DNA of 64,000 bases from contig CAWJGO010000002.1 in NCBI GenBank assembly GCA_963842515.1, forward strand, positions 62,001 through 126,000. The letters are read 5' to 3'. Positions 53,441 through 62,474 of the stretch are shown piece after piece; the stretch's first letter is position 1; every line of letters starts with the position of its first letter. The stretch is from CADEED01 sp963842515 (GTDB taxonomy: Bacteria > Pseudomonadota > Gammaproteobacteria > Steroidobacterales > Steroidobacteraceae). The translations under genes were made by a program, and so were the position numbers. The notes beneath the pieces were generated by a model, which saw nothing but the letters and a program-made list of their open reading frames with translations, made no database searches and was not told the origin of the DNA.

Positions 53441-53444
53441 CTAC

Positions 53445-54041
53445 ATGCAGCACGCCGCTCCTCTCGCCAAACTCATCGACGCGCTGCGAGCACTGCCGGG
53501 CGTGGGTCCGAAAACAGCGCAGCGCATGGCATTTCACCTGCTGCAGGGTGGCCGCGGCGGTGCGCGCACGCTCGCCGACGCACTGACCACGGGCCTCGCG
53601 GCCATCAACCGATGCAGCCGCTGCCGCATGCTGACCGACATGCCGGTGTGTTCGATCTGCTCGGCACCGTCACGCGATGCATCGCTGCTGTGCGTGGTCG
53701 AATCTCCGGCTGACGTGGTCGCGGTGGAGCAATCCGGCAGCTATCGCGGCCGCTATTTCGTATTGCACGGACATCTCTCGCCCCTCGATGGCATCGGGCC
53801 GGAGCAGATAGGCGCACGCGAGTTCGAGGCGCTGCTCGACTCAGGCGAAGTGCGCGAAGTGATTCTCGCCACGAATCCCACGGTGGAAGGCGAGGCGACC
53901 GCGCACTTTCTCGGCGAACGCGCGGCCGCTCGAAGCATCCAGGCGAGCCGCATCGCGCATGGAGTTCCGATCGGCGGTGAGCTCGAGTACGTCGATGGCG
54001 GTACGCTGGCGCACGCACTTGCCGGCCGTCAGAACGTCTAA
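53445..54041 (+). CDS. recR: recombination protein RecR
   Basis: 198 residues. Helix-hairpin-helix LRALPGVGPKTAQRMAFHLL, zinc finger CSRCRMLTDMPVCSIC, then a Toprim domain (LLCVVESPADVVAVE, NPTVEGEATA) and the C-terminal GVPIGGELEYVDGGTLAHAL. Works with RecF/RecO to load RecA at gaps. Confidence 0.97.
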   Translation: MQHAAPLAKLIDALRALPGVGPKTAQRMAFHLLQGGRGGARTLADALTTGLAAINRCSRCRMLTDMPVCSICSAPSRDASLLCVVESPADVVAVEQSGSYRGRYFVLHGHLSPLDGIGPEQIGAREFEALLDSGEVREVILATNPTVEGEATAHFLGERAAARSIQASRIAHGVPIGGELEYVDGGTLAHALAGRQNV

Positions 54042-54047
54042 AGACCA

Positions 54048-54089
54048 GATGCGGCGGACGCGCGTCCGCACTAACACGCCCGCCGCATC
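54048..54089. terminator. hairpin between convergent recR and rsgA
   Basis: A perfect 10-bp stem GATGCGGCGG / CCGCCGCATC encloses a 22-base loop that contains a second small palindrome (GGACGCGCGTCC). It has no T-run, so intrinsic termination is uncertain. Confidence 0.45.
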
Positions 54090-54203
54090 ACTCCCCTTCG
54101 ATCAACCTTCAGCCCCCGCCTCCTGGCGGCGTGGGTAGCGGTACCATACACGAGCCGCTTTCCTCCGTATCGAGCCGAAAGTCGAATCCGAAACCCGGGA
54201 TTC

Positions 54204-55142
54204 CTAGCGTCGCTCGCGTCTCGCTGGGCCGCGAGCTTCGACGAGATCGGCATAGCGGCGCCGCAGGCGGCGGTAACTTTCGTACCGGCGCGCCGACAAC
54301 GCTCCCGACTCCACCGCGCCGATGACCGCGCACGCCGGCTCCTGCATGTGCCGGCAATCCTGGAAACGGCATCCGGTGGCCAGCCGATCCACTTCCGGAA
54401 ATCCGAGCGTCTGCGAATCCAGTTGCTCGATAGCGGGAGCGAAGTCGCGGACTCCGGGCGAATCGATGAGTCTGCCGCCCGATTCGATGGGGTAGGAACG
54501 CGAGGCCGTGGTGGTGTGCCGGCCTTCCTCCTCGCGCATGAGGCTATCCGTCTCAATCTGGCTCTGCAGCCCGGGCAACAGCGCATTCACCAGCGATGAT
54601 TTGCCGACGCCGGATTGTCCGACCAGCACGCTGATCGAGCCCGCGAGCAGCGCGCGCAGCTCGGCGAGCCCGTGGCCTTGGGTGGCGGAACAGGAGACCT
54701 GCGCGTAACCCGCGGCGGCCAATGCGGCCATTTCCCCGGGCGCCAGCTTGTTAGCGGCGAGGTCGGACTTGTTGACCGCCACCGCGCCGGCGATCCCCGC
54801 CGCGGTGGCCGCGCACAGGTAGCGATCGACGATGAAGAAGTCCGGCTCCGGAATGGGAGCCACCACCACCACGAGCCGCGTGATGTTTGCCACCACCGGC
54901 TCGCTTTCCCCGCGCAGGTTGGCTCGCGCCAGCAGCGTGGTCCTCGGCAATACCTCGACGATCATCACCTCGTCGTGCGCGCGATCTGCTTCGCAGCGCA
55001 CGCGATCGCCGCACACGATGCTCAGGCGGCGCCCGGCGGGGCGGGCACGCAGCTCCTGTGCTCCCGCGCGTACCAGCATATGACGGCCGTACGCCGCGAT
55101 GACCTCGGCTTCGAACTGGTCTGCGGTGGAATCGGCTGTCAT
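54204..55142 (-). CDS. rsgA: ribosome small subunit-dependent GTPase RsgA
   Basis: 312 residues. OB-fold N-terminus, then a circularly permuted GTPase with G4 NKSD (AVNKSDLAA) before G1 GQSGVGKSS and G3 DSPGVRDF, and a C-terminal zinc knuckle (GCRFQDCRHMQEPACAV). It matures the 30S subunit. It is head to head with orn, 24 bases between start codons. Confidence 0.95.
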   Translation of the reverse strand: MTADSTADQFEAEVIAAYGRHMLVRAGAQELRARPAGRRLSIVCGDRVRCEADRAHDEVMIVEVLPRTTLLARANLRGESEPVVANITRLVVVVAPIPEPDFFIVDRYLCAATAAGIAGAVAVNKSDLAANKLAPGEMAALAAAGYAQVSCSATQGHGLAELRALLAGSISVLVGQSGVGKSSLVNALLPGLQSQIETDSLMREEEGRHTTTASRSYPIESGGRLIDSPGVRDFAPAIEQLDSQTLGFPEVDRLATGCRFQDCRHMQEPACAVIGAVESGALSARRYESYRRLRRRYADLVEARGPARRERR

Positions 55143-55147
55143 TCGTG

Positions 55148-55153
55148 TAGTAT
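55148..55153 (+). promoter_or_regulatory. -10 box of the orn promoter
   Basis: TAGTAT 13 bases before the orn ATG; predicted start near 55160 gives a 7-base leader. It lies inside the narrow gap between divergent rsgA and orn. Confidence 0.45.
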
Positions 55154-55166
55154 CGCGTCATTCCAT

Positions 55167-55724
55167 ATGCCGAGCAGCGACTATCTCGTCTGGATAGATC
55201 TCGAGATGACGGGCCTCAAACCCGACACCGACGTGATCATCGAGATGGCCACCATCGTCACCGACATCGACCTCAACGTTGTCGCCGAAGGTCCGGTGAT
55301 CGCCATTCACCAGCCGCCGGAAATCATCGACGCGATGGACGAATGGAACAAGCGAACGCACGGCGCCTCCGGTCTCATCGAGCGCGTTCGCACCAGCGGG
55401 TACACCATGGCGAGCGCGGAGAAGCGCACCCTCGAATCGCTGACGCTGCTGGTCGAGCCCGGTTCCTCGCCGATGTGTGGCAACAGCATCTGCCAGGACC
55501 GGCGCTTCCTTGCGCGGCACATGCCCACGCTCGAGAGGTTCTTTCACTACCGCAACCTCGACGTGAGCACGCTCAAGGAGCTGGCGCGCCGATGGGCGCC
55601 GGGGCTCATCCCGGGCTTCTCCAAGCGCGGTGAACACATGGCACTCGCCGATATCCAGGAATCCATTCGCGAGCTGGCTTACTACCGCGAACATCTGCTC
55701 GCGCCGGAATACGCCAAGCTGTGA
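55167..55724 (+). CDS. orn: oligoribonuclease
   Basis: 185 residues from ATG 55167. DEDDh 3'-5' exonuclease: WIDLEMTGLKPDTD (first acidic pair), GNSICQDRRFL, and the H-x4-D pair in KRGEHMALADIQESI. Degrades short RNAs including pGpG from cyclic di-GMP turnover, which links it to the GGDEF protein in this window. The frame is open upstream over rsgA but without homology. Confidence 0.96.
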   Translation: MPSSDYLVWIDLEMTGLKPDTDVIIEMATIVTDIDLNVVAEGPVIAIHQPPEIIDAMDEWNKRTHGASGLIERVRTSGYTMASAEKRTLESLTLLVEPGSSPMCGNSICQDRRFLARHMPTLERFFHYRNLDVSTLKELARRWAPGLIPGFSKRGEHMALADIQESIRELAYYREHLLAPEYAKL

Positions 55725-55761
55725 GCCTCTCGTCGTAGGCGCGAGCTATGAACCCCCCGCT

Positions 55762-56736
55762 ATGAACAACGGGTTGCCCGATTTTGCGGATGTCGTCTCA
55801 GCAGCCGCGCGTCTCGGACCGCACATCGTGCGCACGCCGGTCATGCGCTCCGCGGCATTCGATGCGCGCAGCGGCGCGAAGGTGTTCTTCAAGTGCGAGA
55901 ACCTGCAGACCGGCGGCGCGTTCAAGTTTCGCGGTGCCATGAACGTGGCTTTGCAGCTCGACGCGGCACGAACGCCGCTGCTGGTCACGCACTCGTCGGG
56001 AAACCACGGCAATGCATTGGCATTGGCAGCGCGTGCGCGTGGCATGCGGGCCATCGTCGTCATTCCGCGGGATTCGGCGCGCTCGAAAATCGCCGCCATC
56101 GAAGCTGCCGGGGCACGCGTCGAGTTGTGCGATTCCGGGCTGCCGGCGCGCGAAAGGCGGCTTGCCGAGATTCTCGCGGTGGAACAGGGCGAGCTCGTTC
56201 ATCCTTTCGATGACGAGCGGATCATCGCGGGGCAGGGCACTGCCGCACTCGAGCTCCTGGCGGAAATTCCGGAGCTCGATGTGATCGGTACACCAGTCGG
56301 AGGTGGTGGCCTCATTGGCGGAACGGCGATAGCCGCCAAGGCCACGGCTCCGCGGATTCGCGTGATCGGCGCCGAGCCAGTACAAGCCGATGACGCGTAC
56401 CAATCGTTTCGCAGCGGAGAGCGCCGTGCAGTAGTTGCGCCGAAGACCATTGCGGACGGTTTGCGCGGCTCCATCGGTGTGCGCAATTTCGAGTTGATGC
56501 GCCGCCTGGTCGACGACGTGGTGACGGTGAGCGAAGCGCAGATCATCGACGCGATGCGTATCGTGCTCGCGGATTTCAAACTGCTGATCGAGCCATCGTC
56601 GGCGGTGGCCGTAGCGGCGGTGCTTGCCGGTAAGTCCGGCGCGGCGGGTCAGCGGATCGGCCTCGTGATCTCAGGCGGCAATGTCGACCTCGAGCTGTGC
56701 CCATTTCTGCGCGGAACGAACCTCGCTCAGCAGTAA
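55762..56736 (+). CDS. PLP-dependent threonine/serine dehydratase or serine racemase-like enzyme
   Basis: 324 residues from ATG 55762, without the C-terminal ACT domain of biosynthetic IlvA. Fold-type II motifs: PLP lysine in GGAFKFRGAMN, SSGNHGNALALAARA, the glycine loop PVGGGGLIGG and SGGNVDLEL. Similar short enzymes are catabolic threonine dehydratases, serine racemases or threo-3-hydroxyaspartate lyases; sequence alone does not choose. It lies downstream of orn. Confidence 0.87.
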   Translation: MNNGLPDFADVVSAAARLGPHIVRTPVMRSAAFDARSGAKVFFKCENLQTGGAFKFRGAMNVALQLDAARTPLLVTHSSGNHGNALALAARARGMRAIVVIPRDSARSKIAAIEAAGARVELCDSGLPARERRLAEILAVEQGELVHPFDDERIIAGQGTAALELLAEIPELDVIGTPVGGGGLIGGTAIAAKATAPRIRVIGAEPVQADDAYQSFRSGERRAVVAPKTIADGLRGSIGVRNFELMRRLVDDVVTVSEAQIIDAMRIVLADFKLLIEPSSAVAVAAVLAGKSGAAGQRIGLVISGGNVDLELCPFLRGTNLAQQ

Positions 56737-56752
56737 GCGGCCGGGTGGCTGC

Positions 56753-56806
56753 ATGTAAAAAATACTTTACATGGCGGTAGCCTGAATGTAACGTAAACCT
56801 TACATT
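56753..56806 (+). promoter_or_regulatory. promoter with two palindromic operators for the membrane/XRE operon
   Basis: Two inverted repeats stand in tandem: ATGTAAA-N6-TTTACAT (56753-56772) and AATGTAA-N8-TTACATT (56785-56806). They cover a good candidate promoter, TTTACA (56766) with a 17-bp spacer to TAACGT (56789), and GGGGAG then precedes the ATG at 56823. The layout is typical of autorepression by the XRE protein encoded second in the operon. Confidence 0.65.
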
Positions 56807-56822
56807 CGGGGAGACTCTTCTT

Positions 56823-57470
56823 ATGCTTCCGGTATCGCGGCTGGCTTGGGTGGTTCTGGGATTGGCATTGGTGGGCGCCATAGCGACGCTCTTCGGTCCG
56901 CAGGAGCGGTGGTGGGGTGTAGACCTCGGCTCTGCGGGCGCCGTGGTCTTCGGCCTGGCGCTTTGGACGGGTGCCTGGCTGTTTGCACGATATCCAGACA
57001 GCATCTTCTCAGCCGATTGGTCGATCGCCGAGCGACGCGCCTGGGCCGGCCTGGTGTTCGTGCTCCTGGTTTTTTTGAATTTCCTGCGTTTCCTGGCTGC
57101 CATTGCCCAGCGGGATGTTCCCCCTGTGTCGCTGGCGGAACTACCGACGCGGCATTTCATGTGGAACCTGCTCGTACTGCTCATCTCGTGGGCGGTAGTT
57201 GCGAAGGCACTTCGCGGCACGCAGCCGGAAGTCGTGGAGCTCGATGAAAGGGATCAGCGTTTCCGGTACGAAGCGGATCGCGCCGGTGACTGGACACTCA
57301 CCCTGGTCGTCATCGCCAGCGTGGTCCTGCTCGCGACGTTGCGGGCCGAACGCCTTTCCTGGTGGCTGGCACCATTGATTGCCGCGAATTCGCTGATCGG
57401 CCTGCTGATCTTGCGGTCGCTGGTCGAATATGTGTTTCTCGTGGCGCGCTACGCAGGCGAGCGTCGATGA
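56823..57470 (+). CDS. membrane protein of unknown function, paired with an XRE regulator
   Basis: 215 residues, about six hydrophobic segments (residues about 6-25, 38-57, 75-95, 112-128, 160-175 and 185-205) with a charged loop ELDERDQRFRYEADR between the fourth and fifth. No family recognised, although membrane proteins of this length with the DERD...YEADRxG segment are often encoded next to small XRE repressors. Overlaps the regulator by 4 bases. Confidence 0.75.
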   Translation: MLPVSRLAWVVLGLALVGAIATLFGPQERWWGVDLGSAGAVVFGLALWTGAWLFARYPDSIFSADWSIAERRAWAGLVFVLLVFLNFLRFLAAIAQRDVPPVSLAELPTRHFMWNLLVLLISWAVVAKALRGTQPEVVELDERDQRFRYEADRAGDWTLTLVVIASVVLLATLRAERLSWWLAPLIAANSLIGLLILRSLVEYVFLVARYAGERR

Positions 57471-57688
57471 CGGAGCTCGTTGTTCGCAACGAGATCCGCC
57501 AGTGGCGCCTGGCGCGCGCGGAGATGACGCAAGCGGAACTTGCGCGACTCTGCGGCGTCACACGTCAGACCATCATAGCGCTCGAAGCGGGGAAATATTC
57601 GCCCTCACTCGAGCTCGCGTTCAAGCTCGCGCTCGCGCTCGGTCGCCGATTCGATGAAGTTTTTCGCTACGAAGAAAAAGAAAAGTAG
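57467..57688 (+). CDS. small XRE-family transcriptional regulator
   Basis: 73 residues, a bare helix-turn-helix: RNEIRQWRLARAEMTQAELA then LCGVTRQTIIALEAGKYSPSL and LALALGRRFDEVF. No sensing domain. Translationally coupled to the membrane gene (ATGA). Probably binds the TGTAA/TTACA palindromes upstream; the signal may come through the membrane protein (inference). Confidence 0.9.
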   Translation: MTELVVRNEIRQWRLARAEMTQAELARLCGVTRQTIIALEAGKYSPSLELAFKLALALGRRFDEVFRYEEKEK

Positions 57689-57730
57689 CGGCGCGCGATT
57701 CATTGTGTCGATTGGCTCGACTTTTGCGTC

Positions 57731-57758
57731 TTGAATGATGGCGATGGTCCGCTATATT
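57731..57758 (+). promoter_or_regulatory. promoter of the DUF1249 gene
   Basis: TTGAAT (57731-57736), a 16-bp spacer and TATATT (57753-57758). Transcription should begin near 57765, two bases before the ATG at 57767, so the mRNA is expected to be almost leaderless. This is the cleanest -35/-10 pair in the window. Confidence 0.65.
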
Positions 57759-57766
57759 CGGACTCA

Positions 57767-58222
57767 ATGTTAACTGACGTTTCATCCATCGTTTCCTGGC
57801 GTTCGCGCCCGCGCAGTTTCGTCGCGCTCATGTCGCTGTACGAAAGCAACTACCTGCGCCTCGCGAATCTCGCAGGCTCTCTCAAGGCGCTCCCCGACAT
57901 GAGCATCTCGCGTGTGCCTGAAGACTGTGATTTGCGTCTCACGGTCACCGAACGCTCGCCCTACACCACCAGCTTCGACCTCACCTATCTTTTCGCAGCA
58001 CCCGAGGGACTCACAACCTATCCGGACATGCGGGTGCGCATCTATCACGACGCCAGGCTGGTGGAAGCGCAGGAATGGGCCACGCAGCACGAGCACGAGG
58101 CCCTGCGCCGCCTGCGGGGCGTGGCGGAGCGTGAACTGGATCAGCGTTGGGCGCGCAATACGATGTTAAATAAGTGGCTGGAGTACTGCATCGATCGCGG
58201 CCACGGTTTCGCGCGTAACTGA
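57767..58222 (+). CDS. DUF1249 (YqiB-like) protein
   Basis: 151 residues from ATG 57767; an earlier start would place the promoter inside the gene. Conserved: FVALMSLYESNYLRLANLA, RSPYTTSFDLTYLF, PDMRVRIYHDARLVEAQEW and KWLEYCIDRGHGF. Function of the family is unknown; in enterobacteria it sits near nudF and cpdA. Confidence 0.9.
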   Translation: MLTDVSSIVSWRSRPRSFVALMSLYESNYLRLANLAGSLKALPDMSISRVPEDCDLRLTVTERSPYTTSFDLTYLFAAPEGLTTYPDMRVRIYHDARLVEAQEWATQHEHEALRRLRGVAERELDQRWARNTMLNKWLEYCIDRGHGFARN

Positions 58223-58251
58223 TTCGCGCCCCGCTCGCCGCGCAGGGGCCT

Positions 58252-59307
58252 ATGAAAGCGCTGAAGACCCTAGGTTTTCTCGGCGGCAACAACGCCGCAG
58301 AAACGCCACCCGAAGACGGGCGCGTGGTCGAGCTGTTTCGCAGCCGTGCGGAGCTGCGCAAGCAGCACGACGAGCTCGGGGCGGAGATGCAGCGCCTGCG
58401 TGATCGGCTGAAGCAGCAGGAAGCGGCCACCGCGCGGGTGCAGGAAATGTTCGACGCGCTCGAGAAACGGCTCGAGGCGGCCGATACCGGCCTATCTACC
58501 CTGGTTTTCTATCATCTGCGCGCCCTGTGGATCGACGCTCGCACGATCATCGGCCTGCTCGTGCAGGACCTCGCCGCCAAGCAGGAAGAACGCGAGCGCA
58601 AGGCCTGGGCTCTGGAGGGCAATCGCAAGCAGTTCCAGCAACGTCAGGCGGCCGAGCAGCAGCTGCGGCAGGCCGAATCGCTGATCGTCGGCGCCCGCCA
58701 GCAGCTGGCGGCACTCGATGCGCGGCTCGCGCGGCTCGACAAGTGGTGGCATCGGTGGCAACGGCCGAAGCTCGCCGCGCAGCGCCCGGCGCTACAGGCC
58801 GCGCTGGATGCCGCGGAAGTCGCGTTGCACGGCGCCCGCGCCCGGTGCGAAAAGATCGAGAATGGCGGGGCGGGTGAATTTCCCGGCATTTCGGTCGAGG
58901 CAAAACGGGCCATCAATCTCGCGGCGATCGCCTGCGCCGAAGTATTGTGCATGCGCCTGGCGCGCACTTCATTGGTGGGTTCGGCGCGTATCGCCATGGC
59001 GAAACGCGAGGCAGCCGAATATTACGGAGATCTGGCGTCCTGCATGTCCCTCATGAGCGACATCGTCAAGGCGCGTGGCATGATCAAGCAGCGTGGCGGC
59101 ATCATCCAGGAAGTCGCGCAGCGCACCGAGCGCCTGCGCTCCACTGCCGCGTACCTGGGCGAGTCCGAGACCGTGCCGATTCCGGAATCCTGCGGCGTGT
59201 CCGAGGGTGACGTGCTGACGCACGGCTCGCAGGGTGTCACGTCCGCGCGACTGCCCAACGTGCTGGCCGAAGACACCTGGGACCTGTTCAAGGTCCTGCT
59301 TCGCTGA
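58252..59307 (+). CDS. coiled-coil protein of unknown function
   Basis: 351 residues, soluble. A long charged coiled coil (residues about 30-80, ELRKQHDELGAEMQRLRDRL; again about 110-200) is interrupted by VFYHLRALWIDARTIIGLL. A compact C-terminal part (about 215-351) contains CAEVLCMRLARTSLVGSARIA and DTWDLFKVLLR. No family recognised. It follows the DUF1249 gene by 29 bases, probably in the same transcript. Confidence 0.7.
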   Translation: MKALKTLGFLGGNNAAETPPEDGRVVELFRSRAELRKQHDELGAEMQRLRDRLKQQEAATARVQEMFDALEKRLEAADTGLSTLVFYHLRALWIDARTIIGLLVQDLAAKQEERERKAWALEGNRKQFQQRQAAEQQLRQAESLIVGARQQLAALDARLARLDKWWHRWQRPKLAAQRPALQAALDAAEVALHGARARCEKIENGGAGEFPGISVEAKRAINLAAIACAEVLCMRLARTSLVGSARIAMAKREAAEYYGDLASCMSLMSDIVKARGMIKQRGGIIQEVAQRTERLRSTAAYLGESETVPIPESCGVSEGDVLTHGSQGVTSARLPNVLAEDTWDLFKVLLR

Positions 59308-59319
59308 CGGGCGGTTGAG

Positions 59320-62300
59320 CTAGGTCGACCGCGCGGCTGGGACTTCGACCACGCGCGTGCGCCGCATGAAGCGCTTGACCCGTTCGGCGCCGTTGTCGAT
59401 CCATACGTAGAACGCCGGCACCACGAACAGCGACATCACCGCGCCGGCCAGCAAACCGCCCATGATCGAGCGCGCCATCGGCGCGTATGACGGGCCGCCG
59501 CCGCCCACCGCGAGCGACGCCTCGCCGGCCGCCAGCGGCAGCAACCCGAGCGAAGCGGTGAGGGTGGTCATCAGAATCGGCCGCAGGCGGTCGCGTCCTG
59601 CCTGCACGATGGCAGCCATGCGTTCCATGCCGGTGGAACGCAGTTCGTTGATGTGCGCCACCAGCACGATGCCGATGTTCACGACCACGCCTATCAATAT
59701 CTGCACGCCGATGAATGCCATGAGCGTGACGGTCGTGCGGGTCACGAACAGCAGCCAGATCACGCCCACGATGGCCATGAAGATCGAGGTGATGATCGAC
59801 ATCGGGTACACGGTGCTCTCGAACACCGCGGCCATGACCAGGTAGATCATGGCGATCGCGAGCAGCAGGTTGAACATCATGGTCTGCGAATTCTCGTCCT
59901 GCTGATCGAAACCTTTGCCGAGCTTCCACGAGTATCCCGGCGGCAGCTGGTAGTTCTTGAGCAGTGCTTCGACATCCTTGCCCACGGCGTCGAGCGTCGC
60001 ATCCTTCTTCACGTTGCCGGTGATGGCCACGGAGGTCAGGCGATCGACGCGTTCGATCGTGCGCGGACCCTTGGCGATGCGGAAATCGGCCACTGCCGAC
60101 AGAGGCACGCGCGTGCCGCTCGGCAGGTAGATAGGGAATTCGGCGAGATTGTCGATGGTCTGCCGGTCGGACTCGCGAAATGCCAGTCGCAGCGTCAGCT
60201 CGCGTTCGGTGCCGCGGAATTCGCGCAGGCGATCGCCGCGCATGCCGGCCGCCACCGCCTGCGCGACGTCGGAGGAGGTGAGCCCCAGCGCGGCGGCGCG
60301 CTGGCGATTGACGACGATCTGCACTTCTTCGTTGCCCTCGCGGGCCTCGGAGCGCACGGATTCGAGGCCCTTGACGCTCGACATGACGCGCGCCACTTCG
60401 TCGCCGAGCACGGCGAGTTTTTCGGTGGATTCGCCGGTGAGCTGCACGCTGAAGCGCTGGCCACCCATGGAATTGGCGTCGTCCCACTTGAAGCTTGGTT
60501 TGCCGATGACGATCTCGGGCAGGCCTTCCTGGGCCTTCTCGATGAGCTCCTGTGTCTTGAGGCCGCCTTCGTCGCGTGGCTTGAGCACGATGATGGAGAA
60601 CGCGCTTGTCCTGGTCGTAGACCGAGTAGATGCTCTTGATGCCGAGCTCCTCGCGCTTGGCTTCGAGATGCCGTTCGACGGTTTCGACCGCGGCTTCCAC
60701 GCGCTCGATGGGGTGCGATCCCTTGATGTTGTAGCCGAGGAACACCTGGTTGCCGCCGTCCTGCGCGCCGGGATCGAACTTTAGGAATTTTCCGGGATAC
60801 ATCGCCGACAGCTATGATCAGTGCCGGCGGTGAGCGCCAGCACCAGCGACCAGTCCGAGCGGCCGTCCAGCCGCGATGGTGGATGCTCCAGTCGAGCGTG
60901 TTCGTGTAGCGATCCTGCAGCCGCGCGATCCAGCTTTCGCGGTCGATCGGTGGCGGCGCCGGGAAACCGCGAGGTGACCATCGGGATCAGCGTCTGCGCG
61001 ATGATCAGCGATGCGACCATGGCGACGCAGATCGGAATCGCCGCGTGCGTGAGCCAGATGGAGATCTGGTTGTTGCAGCCGAACAGGATGGGCAGGAACA
61101 CCACCACGCAGGTTGCAGTGCCGGCGAGCGTTGCGACGCCGACTTCCCTGACGCCCGCAAGCGTGGCCGCCTGTGGATTGCCGGGATCCAGCTGCCGGTG
61201 CCGGATACACGCTCTCGGTGACCACCACCGCGTTGTCCACGAGCATGCCGATGGCGAGCATCATGCCCATCATCGACATCACGTTGATGGTGAGGCCGAC
61301 GAAGTACATGACCGCAAGCGTCACCAGCAGCGACAGCGGCACCGAGGCGCTCACGATGAGCGTGGTCGGCCAGTGGCGCAGGAACAGGAACAACACGACG
61401 AAGGCCAGCGCGGCGCCGATGAGGCCGGCTTCGGTGAGATCGCACAGCGAGGTGCGGATCGCCTCGGCCTGGTTGTCGATGATGAACACGCTGATGCCCT
61501 GCATCTGCGGCAGCGCCTTGTTGTGTTCGATGACTTCGAGCACGCGGTCGACGACTTCGACGACGTTGGCCTGGGTGGACTTGAAGACGTCGAGTCCCAC
61601 CGCGGGCCGGCCGTCGAGGTGGCGACGCCGCGTGATCTCGGGGCTGACGAGCTCGACGCTCGCGACGTCGCCGACGTGCACGTTGCCCTTGATCGACGAG
61701 ATTGCGGATTTCGTCGAGCGAGCGGAATTCGCCGAGCGGGCGCACCGAAAGGCGCTCGCCATTGCCGGTGATCTGGCCGGCGCCCACCGAGAAGTTGCTC
61801 TTCTCGAGCAGCGTGCACGAGCTGGCGCATGTCGACGGCGTGCGCGGCCAGCCGGCCCGGGTCGACCAGGATGCGCACCTCGCGCGCCTCGACGCCGGCG
61901 AGCTCGACGCGCGCCACGCCGTCGATGACGCTCGATGGGCTTCTTGAAATAGCGGTCGAGCAGGTCGTACTGCGAGGACAGGTCCTGGTCGGCCGAGAAG
62001 CGCACCGTGAGCATCGGCGCATCGGCGGTGGATGCCATCCACATCCACATGCGATCGGCGGTCTTGGGCAGCTGCGCGCGTACCGAATCGAGCTTGTTGC
62101 GCACTTCGAAGCCGGCGGTGTTGATGTCCGTGCCCCAGGCGAAGCGGATCTCGAAGCGCGCGTCCTCGTCGCTCGACGTCGAGCGGATTTCCTCGATGCC
62201 GGGCAGCGTCGCCAGCGCATCTTCGATGGGGCGCGTGATCAGCTCTTCGGTTTCCTCGGGCGTCGAGCCGGGGTAGGGCACGCCCGCGCCCATGAACGGA

Positions 62301-62426
62301 AAGCTCACGTCCGGATACTGCTCGAGCGAGCAGCAGGCGCGAGGAGACGATGCCGATCACCGCCACCGCGGCGAAGGCCATGAGCGTGGTGACGGGGCGG
62401 CGCAGCGCGAAGTCGGTGTGCACCAT
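59320..62426 (-). CDS. RND efflux permease 1 (many apparent 1-base insertions)
   Basis: AcrB-type permease in pieces of different frames. From ATG 62426 the N-terminus reads MVHTDFALRRPVTTLMAFA, then GVPYPGSTPEETEELITRPI, the porter domain (DRYFKKPIER), TM4 GMLVDNAVVVTESVY with the proton-relay aspartate, the second porter domain (VQLTGESTEKLAVLGDEVAR) and the last membrane block (TMMFNLLLAIAMIYLVMA; GRDRLRPILMTTLTASLGL). At least nine frame changes are needed (near 62333, 61932, 61815, 61697, 61204, 60960, two or more to 60800, and 60608), each repaired by dropping one base. All domains of an HAE-1 pump are there. It starts 48 bases after permease 2 stops. Confidence 0.82.
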
Positions 62427-62474
62427 GGCTCAGCTCTGGACAGGCGAACGGGCAGCGGACCGCCGTCGGGGTAG

